Origin: Thermoleophilia bacterium
GTDB taxonomy: Bacteria > Actinomycetota > Thermoleophilia > Miltoncostaeales > Miltoncostaeaceae
Length of the DNA stretch: 59,911 nucleotides
Direction: 5' to 3'
Assembly (NCBI GenBank): GCA_025455865.1
Contig: JALOLS010000025.1
Span: 1-59,911 of the forward strand
In this document: positions 25,909 to 34,979 of the stretch, piece by piece
How positions within the stretch are numbered: position 1 is the first letter of the stretch
How the letters are laid out: every line of letters starts with the position of its first letter
The notes under the pieces: generated by a model
Seen by the model: only the letters and a program-made list of their open reading frames with translations
Database searches by the model: none
What the model was told of the DNA's origin: nothing
Program-made: the position numbers and the translations under genes

Positions 25909-27633
25909 GTGGTGACAGCGAGGTTCGTGCACCGGCTCGCGCCCGGGTGGCGTGCGCTGGGACGTCCGGGCGGGGCGGCGCTCGCCGCCGGGCTCCTGGC
26001 CCTGGCCTGGTACCTGTGGGGTCCGCCCGCCGGGGACGCCGCCGCGCACCTGTACCAGACCCAGGTCTGGGAGCAGCACGGCTGGCGGCTGTGGGACAAC
26101 CTCTGGTACTCGGGTCGCTACAGCCAGGTCAACTACTCGCTGCTGTTCTACCCGCTGGCCGCCGCCCTCGGGACGGCCACCGTGGTCGCCGTCTCGGCCG
26201 CCGGGGCGGCGCTGGCCTTCGCGCTGGTGGTGCGCCGCCAGTGGCCGGCCCACGCCCAGGTGCCGGTGGCCGCCTTCGCGGTCCTGGTGACCCTGGGCGC
26301 CGCGGCCGGGACCTACCCGTTCCTGCTCGGCCTGGCCCTGGCGCTCGGATCCGTCGCCGCGCTGCAGCGGCGCCGGCTCGGCCTCACCGTGGGCCTCGCG
26401 CTCCTGGCCGCCCTGGCCCACCCGCTGGCGCTCGCGTTCCTGCTCGCGGTCCTGGCCGGCATGGCCGCCACCACCCGGGGCTGGTGGCGCGACCGCGGCC
26501 TGGTGCTGATGGCCGCGGGCCTCGTGGGGGTGCTGGCCGTCCAGGTCCTGCTCCTGCGGGCCTTCCGGGCGTCCGGCGCCCAGTACCCGTTCGACCCCAA
26601 GGACGCCGTCGCCATCGCCGGCTTCTGCGTCGCCGGGGCCGTGCTGACCCGGGGGATGCCGGGCCAGCGGCCGCTGCGGGTGGCGTTCGCGGCCTACGGC
26701 TGCATGGCCGCCGCGGCGTTCGCGCTCTCCTCGCCGGTGGGCGGCAACGTCGAGCGCCTGCTGCTCCTGATGGGCACCCCGCTCCTGCTGCTCCCCCTGG
26801 CCGCCCGCCGCTTCCGGCCCCGCGGCCTCGCGGCGGCGATCATCGCCGGCGCCCTGGCCTGGCAGGCCCTGCCCGCGGTCGCCGGGTGGCGGACCGCCTC
26901 GGAGACCCGTGCCGCCGACGAGGCGTACTGGTACCCGGTCGAGGCGTTCCTCGCCCGCAACCACGACCCCAACTTCCGGGTCCAGGTGGTCGCGACGGCG
27001 GACAACTGGGAGGCCTACTACCTGGCGCGCCGCGGATACGCGCTGGCGCGGGGCTGGTTCCGCCAGGACGACTGGCCGGACAACGCCGCGCTCTACGGGC
27101 CGCTCACCCCGGCCCGCTACCAGGCGTGGCTGCGCCGCGTGGCCGTGCGCTACGTGCTGCTGCCCGACGACCCGCTGGACTACAGCGCCCGCACCGAGGC
27201 CGCCCGGCTCAGGGCGGGCTCCGGGCTCGACGTGGTGGCGCGCCTGGGCGGGTGGACGGTGTATGAGCTTCCCGACCCCACCCCCATCGCCACCCCGGCG
27301 GACGGCATCCGCGTCCTGCGCCTGTCGGCCGACTCGGTCACGCTGCGGGCCACGCGCGCGGGCACCTACCGGCTGCGCCTGCGCTACACCCCCTACTGGA
27401 AGGTCACCCGGGGCCAGGCCTGCGTGGCGCCGCGCCGGCCGTCGGGGACCAAGGTGCGCGTCAGCGCGCCCGGGGTGGTGACGATCCGCTTCGACGTGCG
27501 CCTGGCGACCATGGTCGGCGCGGTGCTCGGCGACGAGGGCGGGTGCCGGCGGGCCCTCGTCCCGGTTGCCGGGCCGCCCAGCCCGCCCGCCCCGCCGGCG
27601 CGGCTCCCGATGGCGCAGACCGCCGGAAACTGA
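25909..27633 (+). CDS. Large polytopic membrane protein, GT-C-like
   Basis: 574 residues. About 10 TM helices are followed by a C-terminal globular region (from about 350) that ends in a small beta domain. The first loop contains PPAGDAAAHLYQTQVWEQHGWRLWDNLWYSGRYSQVNYSLL, an acidic loop typical of GT-C glycosyltransferases. A similar region occurs in membrane proteins annotated with a 6-pyruvoyl-tetrahydropterin-synthase-related domain. Function is not established, and transfer of a lipid-linked sugar is a guess. The start may be GTG 25909 or 25912. GGGGAGACGG is the ribosome binding site. Confidence 0.65.
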   Translation: MVTARFVHRLAPGWRALGRPGGAALAAGLLALAWYLWGPPAGDAAAHLYQTQVWEQHGWRLWDNLWYSGRYSQVNYSLLFYPLAAALGTATVVAVSAAGAALAFALVVRRQWPAHAQVPVAAFAVLVTLGAAAGTYPFLLGLALALGSVAALQRRRLGLTVGLALLAALAHPLALAFLLAVLAGMAATTRGWWRDRGLVLMAAGLVGVLAVQVLLLRAFRASGAQYPFDPKDAVAIAGFCVAGAVLTRGMPGQRPLRVAFAAYGCMAAAAFALSSPVGGNVERLLLLMGTPLLLLPLAARRFRPRGLAAAIIAGALAWQALPAVAGWRTASETRAADEAYWYPVEAFLARNHDPNFRVQVVATADNWEAYYLARRGYALARGWFRQDDWPDNAALYGPLTPARYQAWLRRVAVRYVLLPDDPLDYSARTEAARLRAGSGLDVVARLGGWTVYELPDPTPIATPADGIRVLRLSADSVTLRATRAGTYRLRLRYTPYWKVTRGQACVAPRRPSGTKVRVSAPGVVTIRFDVRLATMVGAVLGDEGGCRRALVPVAGPPSPPAPPARLPMAQTAGN

Positions 27634-27640
27634 TGATTGC

Positions 27641-27656
27641 CGCCCCCTGCGGGGCG
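27641..27656 (+). terminator. Terminator-like hairpin
   Basis: CGCCCC-CTGC-GGGGCG forms a 6-bp stem 7 nt after the stop at 27633. There is no U-tract. Confidence 0.45.
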
Positions 27657-27713
27657 ATGCCGGGCCCTGGTGGTGCTCCGGTCGGGATGGGGCAACATGC
27701 GAAAGGGGGGACC

Positions 27714-28148
27714 ATGACCCCGATGGAGGTGCTGGCCGAGGTCCTGCGGCGGTACTCGGCCGATGACCGCGAGGGCTTCCGGGCGCTGCTCGACGACGCG
27801 GTGGTCTACCGGGAGCCGGCCATGGGCATCGAGACGTACGGCGCGGACCGGATGTGCGAGGTGGTGTTCGCCCGCAAGGTGCCGTTCCCGGACCTGGCCG
27901 CGACGCTCGGCCGTGCGTTCACCGCGGGTGACCTGGCCTGCCAGGAGCTGGTGTGGGACGGCCACCACGAGGGGCCGCTCGGGCCGCTGCCGGACGGCGG
28001 CACGCTGCCGCCCAGCGGGCGCACGACGCACTCGCCGGCCTGCATGGTGGCGAGCGTGCGCGACGGCCGGCTGACCGGGCTGGACCACTACTGGGACGCC
28101 CTGGGCATGCTGGTGCGGCTCGGTGCGTTCGAGGGCGCGCCCGCGTGA
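27714..28148 (+). CDS. SnoaL-like (NTF2 fold) protein
   Basis: 144 residues: MEVLAEVLRRYSADDREGFRALLDDAVVYREPAMGIETYGADRMCEVVF, then a beta-rich second half ending GLDHYWDALGMLVRLG. The pattern fits the ester-cyclase/SnoaL-like group. The substrate is unknown. The ATG at 27714 is supported by AAAGGGGGG upstream. Its stop overlaps the next GTG (GTGA). Confidence 0.7.
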   Translation: MTPMEVLAEVLRRYSADDREGFRALLDDAVVYREPAMGIETYGADRMCEVVFARKVPFPDLAATLGRAFTAGDLACQELVWDGHHEGPLGPLPDGGTLPPSGRTTHSPACMVASVRDGRLTGLDHYWDALGMLVRLGAFEGAPA

Positions 28149-29119
28149 CGACGCGGCCCGGGGCGGGCGGCGAACCCGCCCCGGCCCCCGCGGCACTGGT
28201 GGTCGCCACCTGGAACGTCTTCCACCTGCGTGACGGGTTCCCGGGCCTCGGCCCGACGCCCGGGTCCACCTGGCGGCGGCACCCGGTGGCCGGGCCGACG
28301 CACCTGCACCTGAACCGCAGCCACCCGGACGCGGTGGCGGCGGTCATCCGGCGGCTCGGCGCCGACGTGGTGGCCCTGCAGGAGGTCCCCGCCGGCGCCG
28401 TGCCCCGGGTGGCCCGGGACGCGGGGATGAGCGCGGTGTGGGTGCGGACGGGCCCGCGCCTGGGCGGCGACCGGCTCCGCTGGCGCCTCGGGCGGGCGAA
28501 CCCGGACCTCTGGCGCACCCACCAGGGCAACGCGAACGCGCTGCTGGTCGGCCCCGGGTGGCGCATCGAGCCGGGGAGCGCGCGGTCCTGGCAGCTCAAC
28601 CCGCTGGGCACGGTGGTGGCGGTGGCGATCCGCGCCCGCCTGGCCCCCGACGCGCTCCGCCGCTGGGTGCTCGAGTCGCGCCGGGCGCTGGGGTGCGTCG
28701 TACGCGGACCCGGGGGCGACCGGGTCGCGGTGTGCGCGGTCCACGCCCACAACGCCCGGGTGCCCGAGGAGCGCGCGGCCGAGCTCGGCCGGCTGGCCGG
28801 CGCCCTGGCCGCGTGGGCGCCCCGGGGCCCGCTGGTGCTCGCCGGCGACCTGAACGCCCCGCCCGCCGACCCCGCCGTGCGCGGGCTGGCCGGCCGCCTG
28901 GGCATCGCCGGGGGCCCCGACCGGATCGACCAGATCCTCGCCCGCGGGCTCGGCGTGGTGCGCGCCCCGCGGGCCCTCCCCGCCTCGGTGCGCGAGCTCC
29001 TGGTCCGGCGACCCGGAGGGCCGGCCCTCCGGGTGCGGCTGAGCGACCACGACCCGGTCGTGGCCGAGTACGCGGCCGGCCCCGGGGAGGGCCACCGGCG
29101 CGGCGCGCGGCGCGGGTGA
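28145..29119 (+). CDS. Endonuclease/exonuclease/phosphatase (EEP) family protein
   Basis: 324 residues with the EEP (DNase I-like) motifs: LVVATWNVFHLRD at the N-terminus (metal/catalytic Asn), ADVVALQEVPAG (catalytic Glu), VCAVHAHNARV (His), LVLAGDLNAPP (Asp/Asn) and LSDHDPVVAEY (terminal Asp-His). All key residues are present, so a phosphodiesterase or nuclease activity is likely. The substrate could be DNA or a small phosphoester. It has no signal peptide. The GTG overlaps the stop of the SnoaL-like gene. Confidence 0.85.
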   Translation: MTTRPGAGGEPAPAPAALVVATWNVFHLRDGFPGLGPTPGSTWRRHPVAGPTHLHLNRSHPDAVAAVIRRLGADVVALQEVPAGAVPRVARDAGMSAVWVRTGPRLGGDRLRWRLGRANPDLWRTHQGNANALLVGPGWRIEPGSARSWQLNPLGTVVAVAIRARLAPDALRRWVLESRRALGCVVRGPGGDRVAVCAVHAHNARVPEERAAELGRLAGALAAWAPRGPLVLAGDLNAPPADPAVRGLAGRLGIAGGPDRIDQILARGLGVVRAPRALPASVRELLVRRPGGPALRVRLSDHDPVVAEYAAGPGEGHRRGARRG

Positions 29120-29141
29120 CGCCACCCGGCCGGGGGCGCGG

Positions 29142-30139
29142 TCAGGGACTGCGCCAGGCGAGCAGGGCGACGAATGGACCGGCAGGGCGACCACCAGCAG
29201 GCTGTAGACGACCCAGGGCGACCGCCAGCCCTCGCGGCGGGCCAGGGCGACCAGGAGCACGACGTAGAGCGCCCCGGCGAGCAGGTCCCGGACCACCGCG
29301 ACCCACGAGACGCCCACGTCGAGCGACACCACCCGCCCGACCGCGGCCGCGATCTCGCCGGGGAGCACGGTGACCAGGCCGAGGATGACCTCGCCCCGGT
29401 CCCACGCCCGCTGGGCCTGGAAGGGCAGCCCCCACGAGCCCCGGGCGACCTGCATCCAGGCCAGGAAGGCGGCGAAGGCGGCCACGCCCGGCCCGACGGC
29501 GAGCGCCAGCCGGCGCGGCCGCCCGGGCCGGCCGGCCTGCCAGGCCAGCATGGCGACCAGCACGGCCACCAGGATGCCGGTGGGCCGGGTGAGCGCGGCG
29601 CCGGCGACCGCGAGGCCGGCGAGCAGCCACCGCCCCCGCCAGGCGGCCAGCCCGGCGGCGACGGCCAGGAGCAGCGCGATGCCCTCGGTGTAGGCCTGGG
29701 AGGCGGCGACCGCGGGCGGGAAGAGCGCGAGGGCCCAGGTGGCCAGGTCGGCGGTGCGCTCGTCCAGCCGATCGGCCGAGAGCGCCCGGAACGCGACGAG
29801 CGCGCCGAGGAAGGCCACGTTGGCCACGACGAGCGCCGCCCAGAACGGGTTGACGCCCACGGCGAGGGCGGCGGCCATGAGCCCCGGAAGGACCGGGAAG
29901 AACGCGAGGTTGGTGAACACCTCGCCGACCTGGCCCAGGTCATAGGCGTAGCCGTTGCGGGCGAGGTCCAGGTACCAGGTGGTGTCCCAGCCGCCGAGCA
30001 GCGCCAGGGCCCGGGGCACCGCCGGGTCGACCCCCCGCTCGGGGATCCCGAGGGCGAGCGAGAGGACCAGGCCGGCGGCGAGCACCAGCGCCCGGGAGGC
30101 GGCCCACGCGAGGAGCGGCGTCCGCCAGGCCGCCCGCAT
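29142..30139 (-). pseudogene. PIG-V-like membrane glycosyltransferase with disrupted 3' end
   Basis: From ATG 30139 the frame encodes about 320 residues of a PIG-V-like GT-C protein: GWDTTWYLDLARNGYAYDLGQVGEVFTNLAFFPVLPGL, then SQAYTEGIALLLAVAAGLAAWRG. After VVYSLLVVALPV (near 29175) the frame turns non-hydrophobic and reads on antisense through the EEP gene. A different frame supplies PFVALLAWRSP and a stop at 29142-29144. In the paralogue at 20738-21943 these two ends are separated by about 19 residues (LTPGRALPLLSLPRFGLVV). A deletion of about 55-60 bp with frameshift is therefore inferred, either real or an assembly error. It is the last gene of the minus-strand glycosyltransferase operon. 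Confidence 0.65.
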
Positions 30140-30615
30140 CACCCCCGGCTCCGCATGGCGAGCAGGCCGCAGGCCGCCGCGAGCGCGCTCACGGCGAGCG
30201 TGGCCCACCCCGACAGGAGCACGTCGATGGCCACGGCGCCGTCGGGGAGCTCCGCGGTCCCGGCGCCGGGGCGGTCGGCCACGACGCGCACCGGGGGCTC
30301 CAGCACGTCCCGCCCGGCCCACAGCACCCCCAGGGCGCCGGCCAGGAGCACCAGGAGCCCGGCGCGCCGGGCGCCCGCGGACCCGACCGGCGGCCGGCCG
30401 AGCAGGATCAGGAGCCCCATCGCGAGCACCAGCAGCCCGAGCGCCGGCATGAGCCAGAGCTCGCCGCTCGCCGAGAGGCCGCTGATCCGGTCCGGTCCGG
30501 TGGGCAGGGCGGCCTCGAACCAGGGGAGGGCCGGGAGCACCCCCATCGCGAGCCCCAGGAGCGCGGTGAGGGCGCCGAGCCACGCCGGCAGGCGCGGGGG
30601 CGGCTCGCCGCTCAC
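30139..30615 (-). CDS. Hypothetical four-helix membrane protein
   Basis: 158 residues with hydrophobic segments at about 11-33, 52-72, 82-100 and 132-153, and an extracytoplasmic loop containing WFEAALPTGPDRISGLSASGELW. No family is recognised. The stop overlaps the first base of the PIG-V gene start, and the GTG overlaps the upstream DUF2079 stop. It is probably an accessory of the surrounding glycosyltransferases. Confidence 0.65.
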   Translation of the reverse strand: MSGEPPPRLPAWLGALTALLGLAMGVLPALPWFEAALPTGPDRISGLSASGELWLMPALGLLVLAMGLLILLGRPPVGSAGARRAGLLVLLAGALGVLWAGRDVLEPPVRVVADRPGAGTAELPDGAVAIDVLLSGWATLAVSALAAACGLLAMRSRG

Positions 30616-32123
30616 CCGGTCGCGACCTCACGGCGCCGGAAGACCATGACCCCGTCCTCGTCGAAGACCAGGGCGAAGTCCGGCCGGGCGAGGAGGATCG
30701 CGAGGCGCGCGGCGAACTCGCCGGGGCGCACCCGGTCGGCGATGGTCGGGCGGTTGCGGTCGAGAACCACCCAGTCGGCGTCGTCGATCACCGGGAAGGT
30801 GAGGATGCGCCGGCGGGCCGAGAGGTGGGCCCCCGGGTGGTTGCCGGCCGACACCACCGCGTCCCGCGGCACCAGCGCCACCGCCCGCTCGAGCGCCCGC
30901 GCGTGGGGCACCGCCACGTACTGGTCCAGGCGATGCTCCGAGGCGAACACCGACGCCGGCCCGAACCACGGCAGCGGGCCCCCGAGGACGCCGGCGACGA
31001 GCGGCGCGGCCACCATCAGGGCGGCGAGCGGCCCGGCGCGCGCGGTCAGGCGCCCGAGCCAGGGCGGCCGGCGCCACGCCCGCAGGTTGGCCAGGCCCAG
31101 GATGGCCGCGGCGATCAGGTAGGGGCTGATGACCGCCGCGTAGTGGAACTCGATCGAGTACTGGGGCCACCAGTCGGCCAGCATGTTCAGGACCAGGTCC
31201 GGGAGGGCCGCGGCGGCCAGGAGCGGGGCCGCCAGGGGGAGCAGGAGCAGCGGGACGAGCAGCGCGGCCAGGTAGGTGAGCCGGTGGTGCCCGGTGAGGG
31301 TCCCGGCCACGGCGAGCGGGTCGCTCACGATCGAGCGCAGGATGTCCCCCGGCCCCGATCCGAGCTCGCCGTAGCGGTCCACGAACGCCGAGGCGCGCCC
31401 GTCGTTGAAGTGGGGGATGACCACCAGCACCGCGATGAGCGACCACCCGGCCCCGCCGAGCACCAGCAGCCCGGCCACCAGGCGCCGGCGCTGGCGCCAG
31501 AGCACCCACAGGCCGAGCACCGCGATCGAGAGCCCCACCTGCTCCTTGGTCATGAGGGCGAGCACCACGACCACCGCGAGGGTCACGTCCCGGCGGGTCT
31601 CCGCCGCCCAGATCGCGAACATGATGAGCGGGGCGGCGAACGCCACCGGGTGGAACTCGGTGACCACCGTCCACTGCAGGGGCGGGTAGAGCAGCCAGAC
31701 CGCGGCGGCGGCCACCGCCAGGCGGTCGTCCTCGAGCCAGCGCCGGGCGAGCCAGAACGCGGGGAGGGCGCCCAGCGACACCGCGAGCGCCTGGATGACC
31801 AGGAGGGGCACCGGCGAGTCGGTGAACCAGAAGACCGGGGCGAACAGGCCGAGGATCGGGTCGACGTGGCTGGCCAGGCGGCTGACCTGCCGTCCGGCCA
31901 CGTCGGTGTTGACCAGGAGGTCGCCCCGCGAGGTGGTCCAGGCGGCCTGGGTCATGTTGCCGAGGTCGAATCGGCCGGTCCAGAACGCGTGGTGGCGGGC
32001 CACCGAGAGCCATGAGAAGAGGGCCGCGTGCCCGGCGATCATCACCAGCACGAGCACCTGGGGCAGATCGCGGACCACCGGGAGCCCCAGCGGCCGCGCC
32101 GCCCGCGTGGCCCGGACGCTCAC
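30612..32123 (-). CDS. DUF2079 membrane protein (GT-C-like)
   Basis: 503 residues with about 9-10 TM helices and the DUF2079 signature: FDLGNMTQAAWTTSRGDLLVNT, then SHVDPILGLFAPVFWFTDSPVPLLVIQALAVSLGALPAFWLARR and YPPLQWTVVTEFHPVAFAAPLI. The C-terminal 120 residues are extracytoplasmic (VVSAGNHPGAHLSARRRILTFPVIDDADWVVLD). DUF2079 proteins are distant relatives of GT-C glycosyltransferases. Acceptor and sugar are unknown. GTG 32123 overlaps the stop of the flippase-like gene. Confidence 0.85.
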   Translation of the reverse strand: MSVRATRAARPLGLPVVRDLPQVLVLVMIAGHAALFSWLSVARHHAFWTGRFDLGNMTQAAWTTSRGDLLVNTDVAGRQVSRLASHVDPILGLFAPVFWFTDSPVPLLVIQALAVSLGALPAFWLARRWLEDDRLAVAAAAVWLLYPPLQWTVVTEFHPVAFAAPLIMFAIWAAETRRDVTLAVVVVLALMTKEQVGLSIAVLGLWVLWRQRRRLVAGLLVLGGAGWSLIAVLVVIPHFNDGRASAFVDRYGELGSGPGDILRSIVSDPLAVAGTLTGHHRLTYLAALLVPLLLLPLAAPLLAAAALPDLVLNMLADWWPQYSIEFHYAAVISPYLIAAAILGLANLRAWRRPPWLGRLTARAGPLAALMVAAPLVAGVLGGPLPWFGPASVFASEHRLDQYVAVPHARALERAVALVPRDAVVSAGNHPGAHLSARRRILTFPVIDDADWVVLDRNRPTIADRVRPGEFAARLAILLARPDFALVFDEDGVMVFRRREVATG

Positions 32124-33058
32124 CTGCGCCGGCCCCAGAGCACCGCCCCGGCCACGAACACCAGCTCGATCAGCACGAGGGCGAAGCGGACCCCGACCGC
32201 GACCGCCACGGCCACGCTGCCGGGGATGTTCTGCGCCAGCACCAGCGCGAACGCGCCGTCGCGGACCCCCAGGCCGGAGGGGAAGATGAAGGCGATCATC
32301 GCGACCACGAACGCGAGCAGGAAGCCGGCCCCGACCTCGATGGGGCCGCCGGCCTCCGGGCCCGCGGCGGCGCGCACGAGCGTCCAGACCCCGGCGCCGA
32401 GCATCACGGTGGTCACGACGTACCAGCCGAGCAGGAGCACGACCTGCCGGCCCGAGAGGAAGGTCACGAGGGGGGCGCGCCCAACCCGGGCGAGGATCCA
32501 CGTGGAGGCCGGCCGGAACACCCGGGGGTGCAGCACCACCAGGCTCACCGGGATCAGCGCGAGCAGCCAGACCGCCGCCCCGACCGGGGCCGAGCCGTGC
32601 TCGAGCACGATGAGCAGCGCGCCGCTGGCCGCCGCCCCGATGGCGAGCACCTGCTCGTAGGCGGTGGCCGCGAGGGTGACCCGCTTGGGGACGCCGGTGG
32701 CCTCGGCCATGACCACGCGGCCGACCACCAGCATCACGTTGCCCGGCACGTAGCGGCCGAGCAGCGACTTGGCCCACACCGACACGGTCACCCGCTCCGG
32801 GGGGAGGGGCTGGTGGAGGTTGGAGAGGATCTCCTCGTACGCCAGCGCGGTGACCACGTAGAAGCCGAGCAGGATCACCACCCCGGCCACGAGCCAGCCC
32901 GGGGAGAGCTCCCAGTCGTAGGTGGACACCGTGCTCCACCCCCGGACCAGGGTCCAGCCGAGGGCGGCGAGCACGAGGAGCCCGGCGGCCAGGCCGAGCA
33001 CCCGCCGGCGATCCCAGCGACGCGGCGGCCGGGCCGCCTCGCCGGGCAGCGTGCTCAC
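32120..33058 (-). CDS. Lysylphosphatidylglycerol synthase TM-like / AglD-type membrane protein
   Basis: 312 residues with about 8 TM helices and the UPF0104/LPG_synthase_TM pattern: LPPERVTVSVWAKSLLGRYVPGNVMLVVGRVVMAEATGVPKRVTLAATAYEQVLAI, and FIFPSGLGVRDGAFALVLAQN near the end. Family members act in lipid-linked sugar handling (archaeal AglD, proposed flippases) or as the flippase half of MprF. The operon also holds a DPM1-like GT2 and GT-C proteins, so a role in flipping a polyprenyl-phosphate sugar is plausible but unproven. Confidence 0.8.
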   Translation of the reverse strand: MSTLPGEAARPPRRWDRRRVLGLAAGLLVLAALGWTLVRGWSTVSTYDWELSPGWLVAGVVILLGFYVVTALAYEEILSNLHQPLPPERVTVSVWAKSLLGRYVPGNVMLVVGRVVMAEATGVPKRVTLAATAYEQVLAIGAAASGALLIVLEHGSAPVGAAVWLLALIPVSLVVLHPRVFRPASTWILARVGRAPLVTFLSGRQVVLLLGWYVVTTVMLGAGVWTLVRAAAGPEAGGPIEVGAGFLLAFVVAMIAFIFPSGLGVRDGAFALVLAQNIPGSVAVAVAVGVRFALVLIELVFVAGAVLWGRRR

Positions 33059-33840
33059 CGCGCCCGGGGTGGCGGGGTCCTGGCCCACGCGATGTGCCCG
33101 AACCAGCCCGGCATGCGGCCCTGGAAGAGGGTGTCGACCTCGAGCGCGGCCCGCACCACCGGGAACGCGGCCCGCGCCCAGGCCGGGGGACGGCCCGGCC
33201 CGGCGGACCCGGACTCCAGGCGCCGGCGCAGCATCCGCATGAACACGTGGCGGTGGAAGAGCCCGGTGAACGGGAAGCCCCACGGGGTGACCTGCACCTC
33301 GGCGAAGCCCGCCCCCGCCAGGCGCACGCCGAGCCCGGCCGTGGTGTAGCGCCGGCGGTGGCCCGCCCACAGGTCGAACCAGTCGTAGCGCCACGGGTTG
33401 GCCGGCACGCTGGCGACCAGCACGCCGCCGGGGGCGAGGACCCGGGCGATCTCGCCGATGGCCCGGCGGTCGTCGTCGAGGTGCTCGAGGACCTCCCCGC
33501 ACACGACCGCGTCGAAGGCGCCGTCGGGGTAGGGGAGCGCGTGCAGGTCGCCGCGGTCCACCGGGAGCCCGCGCCCCGGGTACCGCTCCGCCACGATGGC
33601 CACGAGGCGCTCCACGAACTGGTCGCTCGCGTCCACCGAGGTCACGTGCAGGCCCAGGTCGGCCAGGCGCAGGGTGAGGCTGCCGGCGCCACACCCCGCG
33701 TTCAGCACCCGCGGTCCGGGCATGGTCGGCAGAAGGCGCCGGAGCATCAGCGCCTCGCGGTAGTCGTGTCGCGGCCCGTAGAAGTCGGGGGCGCTCCCCC
33801 ACTCGTGGGCCTCGAGGTCGACGAGGGCGGCCCGGCTCAC
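33055..33840 (-). CDS. Class I SAM-dependent methyltransferase
   Basis: 261 residues. Motif I is PRVLNAGCGAGSLTLRLADLGLHVTSVDASDQFVERL, followed by AFDAVVCGEVLEHLDDDRRAIGEIARVLAPGGVLVASVPANPWRYDWFDLWAGHRRRYTTAGL. The GEVLEHLDDD and HRRRYT segments are typical of Methyltransf_11/23 enzymes of glycan clusters. It probably methylates a sugar or lipid-linked intermediate. GTG 33840 overlaps the upstream GT4 stop. Confidence 0.85.
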   Translation of the reverse strand: MSRAALVDLEAHEWGSAPDFYGPRHDYREALMLRRLLPTMPGPRVLNAGCGAGSLTLRLADLGLHVTSVDASDQFVERLVAIVAERYPGRGLPVDRGDLHALPYPDGAFDAVVCGEVLEHLDDDRRAIGEIARVLAPGGVLVASVPANPWRYDWFDLWAGHRRRYTTAGLGVRLAGAGFAEVQVTPWGFPFTGLFHRHVFMRMLRRRLESGSAGPGRPPAWARAAFPVVRAALEVDTLFQGRMPGWFGHIAWARTPPPRAR

Positions 33841-34979
33841 GCTGGGAGCGTAATCCCCAGCCGGGCGCGGAGCGCCGCGAGCATCGCCGAGGCGACCGCC
33901 TCGGGGGTCCCCTGGGCCAGGTAGCGGGCCCTCGCCGCCGCCCCCATCGCCGCCCGGCGCGCCGGGTCGCCGGCCAGGGTGATGAGCGCGGCGGCGAGGG
34001 CGGCCGGGTCGCCGGGCGGCACCAGGAGCCCCTCGACGCCGTCGGTGAGCGCCTCGCCGATGCCCGGCCCGGCCGCCGTCACCACCGGCCGCCCGACCGC
34101 CATCGCCTGGAAGACCTTGTTCGGCACCACCCGCGACGCCTTGGCCGAGGTGCCGAAGACCCCCAGGCACACCGCCGCCCGGGCGACCTCGGCGCCGAGG
34201 CGCTCATACGGCACCCAGGGCACGTGGCTGAGCCCCGGCGGGCGGTCCCGGTCGAGCTCCCGGCGCAGCCAGGCCCCGAGCTGGCCGTCGCCCACCAGCC
34301 GGACCGGCGGGACGCCCGGCATCCGGGCGGCGGCCAGGATGACCTCCAGGCCGTGCATCGGGGCGAGCTTGCCGTACCAGAGGCACTCAGGGGGGCCCTC
34401 GGGGGGCGGGGCGGGCGGGAAGACCCCGGGCTCGGCGCCCACGGGCACCACCGCCACCCGGTCCGGGCGGACGCCGAACCGGCGCGTGAGGAAGCGGGCG
34501 CCGGCCTCGGTGTCGGCGAGCACCAGGTCGGCCAGCGCGAGCGTGAGGCGGTCGGCGCCGGCGAGCACGGCCTCGGCCGCCCGCCCGGCGCGCCCGCGGT
34601 CGCCGGCGAGGGTGTCGGCCAGCGAGATCATCATGTCGACCACGAGGGGGCAGCGGTGGGCGCGGGCCACCGCCCAGGCCGGGACGGCGTCGGGCTGGGC
34701 CAGGTAGCCGGCCACCACCGCATCGAGCCGGCCGAGGTGGCGCTGGGCCCCGGCCAGGTGCGCCCAGGCGCCGGCGTAGCGCGCGCCCAGCCGCACCAGG
34801 CCGCGCGGGCCGAGCGCCGAGCCCGCCTTGTGGGTGACCAGCTCGAAGACCGGCCGGTGGCACTCGAGCACCTCGCACCCGAGCGCCCTCAGGCCGCCGA
34901 TGAGCACCCGGGCCCGCGGGTACCCGCGCTCATACGTGCCGACCCAGGCCAGGCGGAGTCCCGCCGGGCCGCGGATCAC
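33837..34979 (-). CDS. Glycosyltransferase family 4
   Basis: 380 residues with the GT-B fold. The N-terminal domain begins LRLAWVGTYERGYPRARVLIGGLRALGCEV. The C-terminal donor-binding domain has CLWYGKLAPMHGLEVILAAARM, PWVPYERLGAEVARAAVCLGVFGTSAKASRVVPNKVFQAMAVGRPVVTA and a terminal GLLVPPGDPAALAAAL. The EX7E-like Glu motif is degenerate: the first position is in GTSAKASRVVPNKVFQAMA. It is the second gene of the minus-strand operon, and GTG 34979 overlaps the GT2 stop. Confidence 0.85.
   Translation of the reverse strand: MIRGPAGLRLAWVGTYERGYPRARVLIGGLRALGCEVLECHRPVFELVTHKAGSALGPRGLVRLGARYAGAWAHLAGAQRHLGRLDAVVAGYLAQPDAVPAWAVARAHRCPLVVDMMISLADTLAGDRGRAGRAAEAVLAGADRLTLALADLVLADTEAGARFLTRRFGVRPDRVAVVPVGAEPGVFPPAPPPEGPPECLWYGKLAPMHGLEVILAAARMPGVPPVRLVGDGQLGAWLRRELDRDRPPGLSHVPWVPYERLGAEVARAAVCLGVFGTSAKASRVVPNKVFQAMAVGRPVVTAAGPGIGEALTDGVEGLLVPPGDPAALAAALITLAGDPARRAAMGAAARARYLAQGTPEAVASAMLAALRARLGITLPA

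Noticed and set aside
28088-30631. 847-codon minus-strand frame continuing from the PIG-V gene
   Set aside because: Only the part above about 29175 is hydrophobic and GT-C-like. The rest is antisense to the EEP and SnoaL-like genes, so the extension results from a frameshift.
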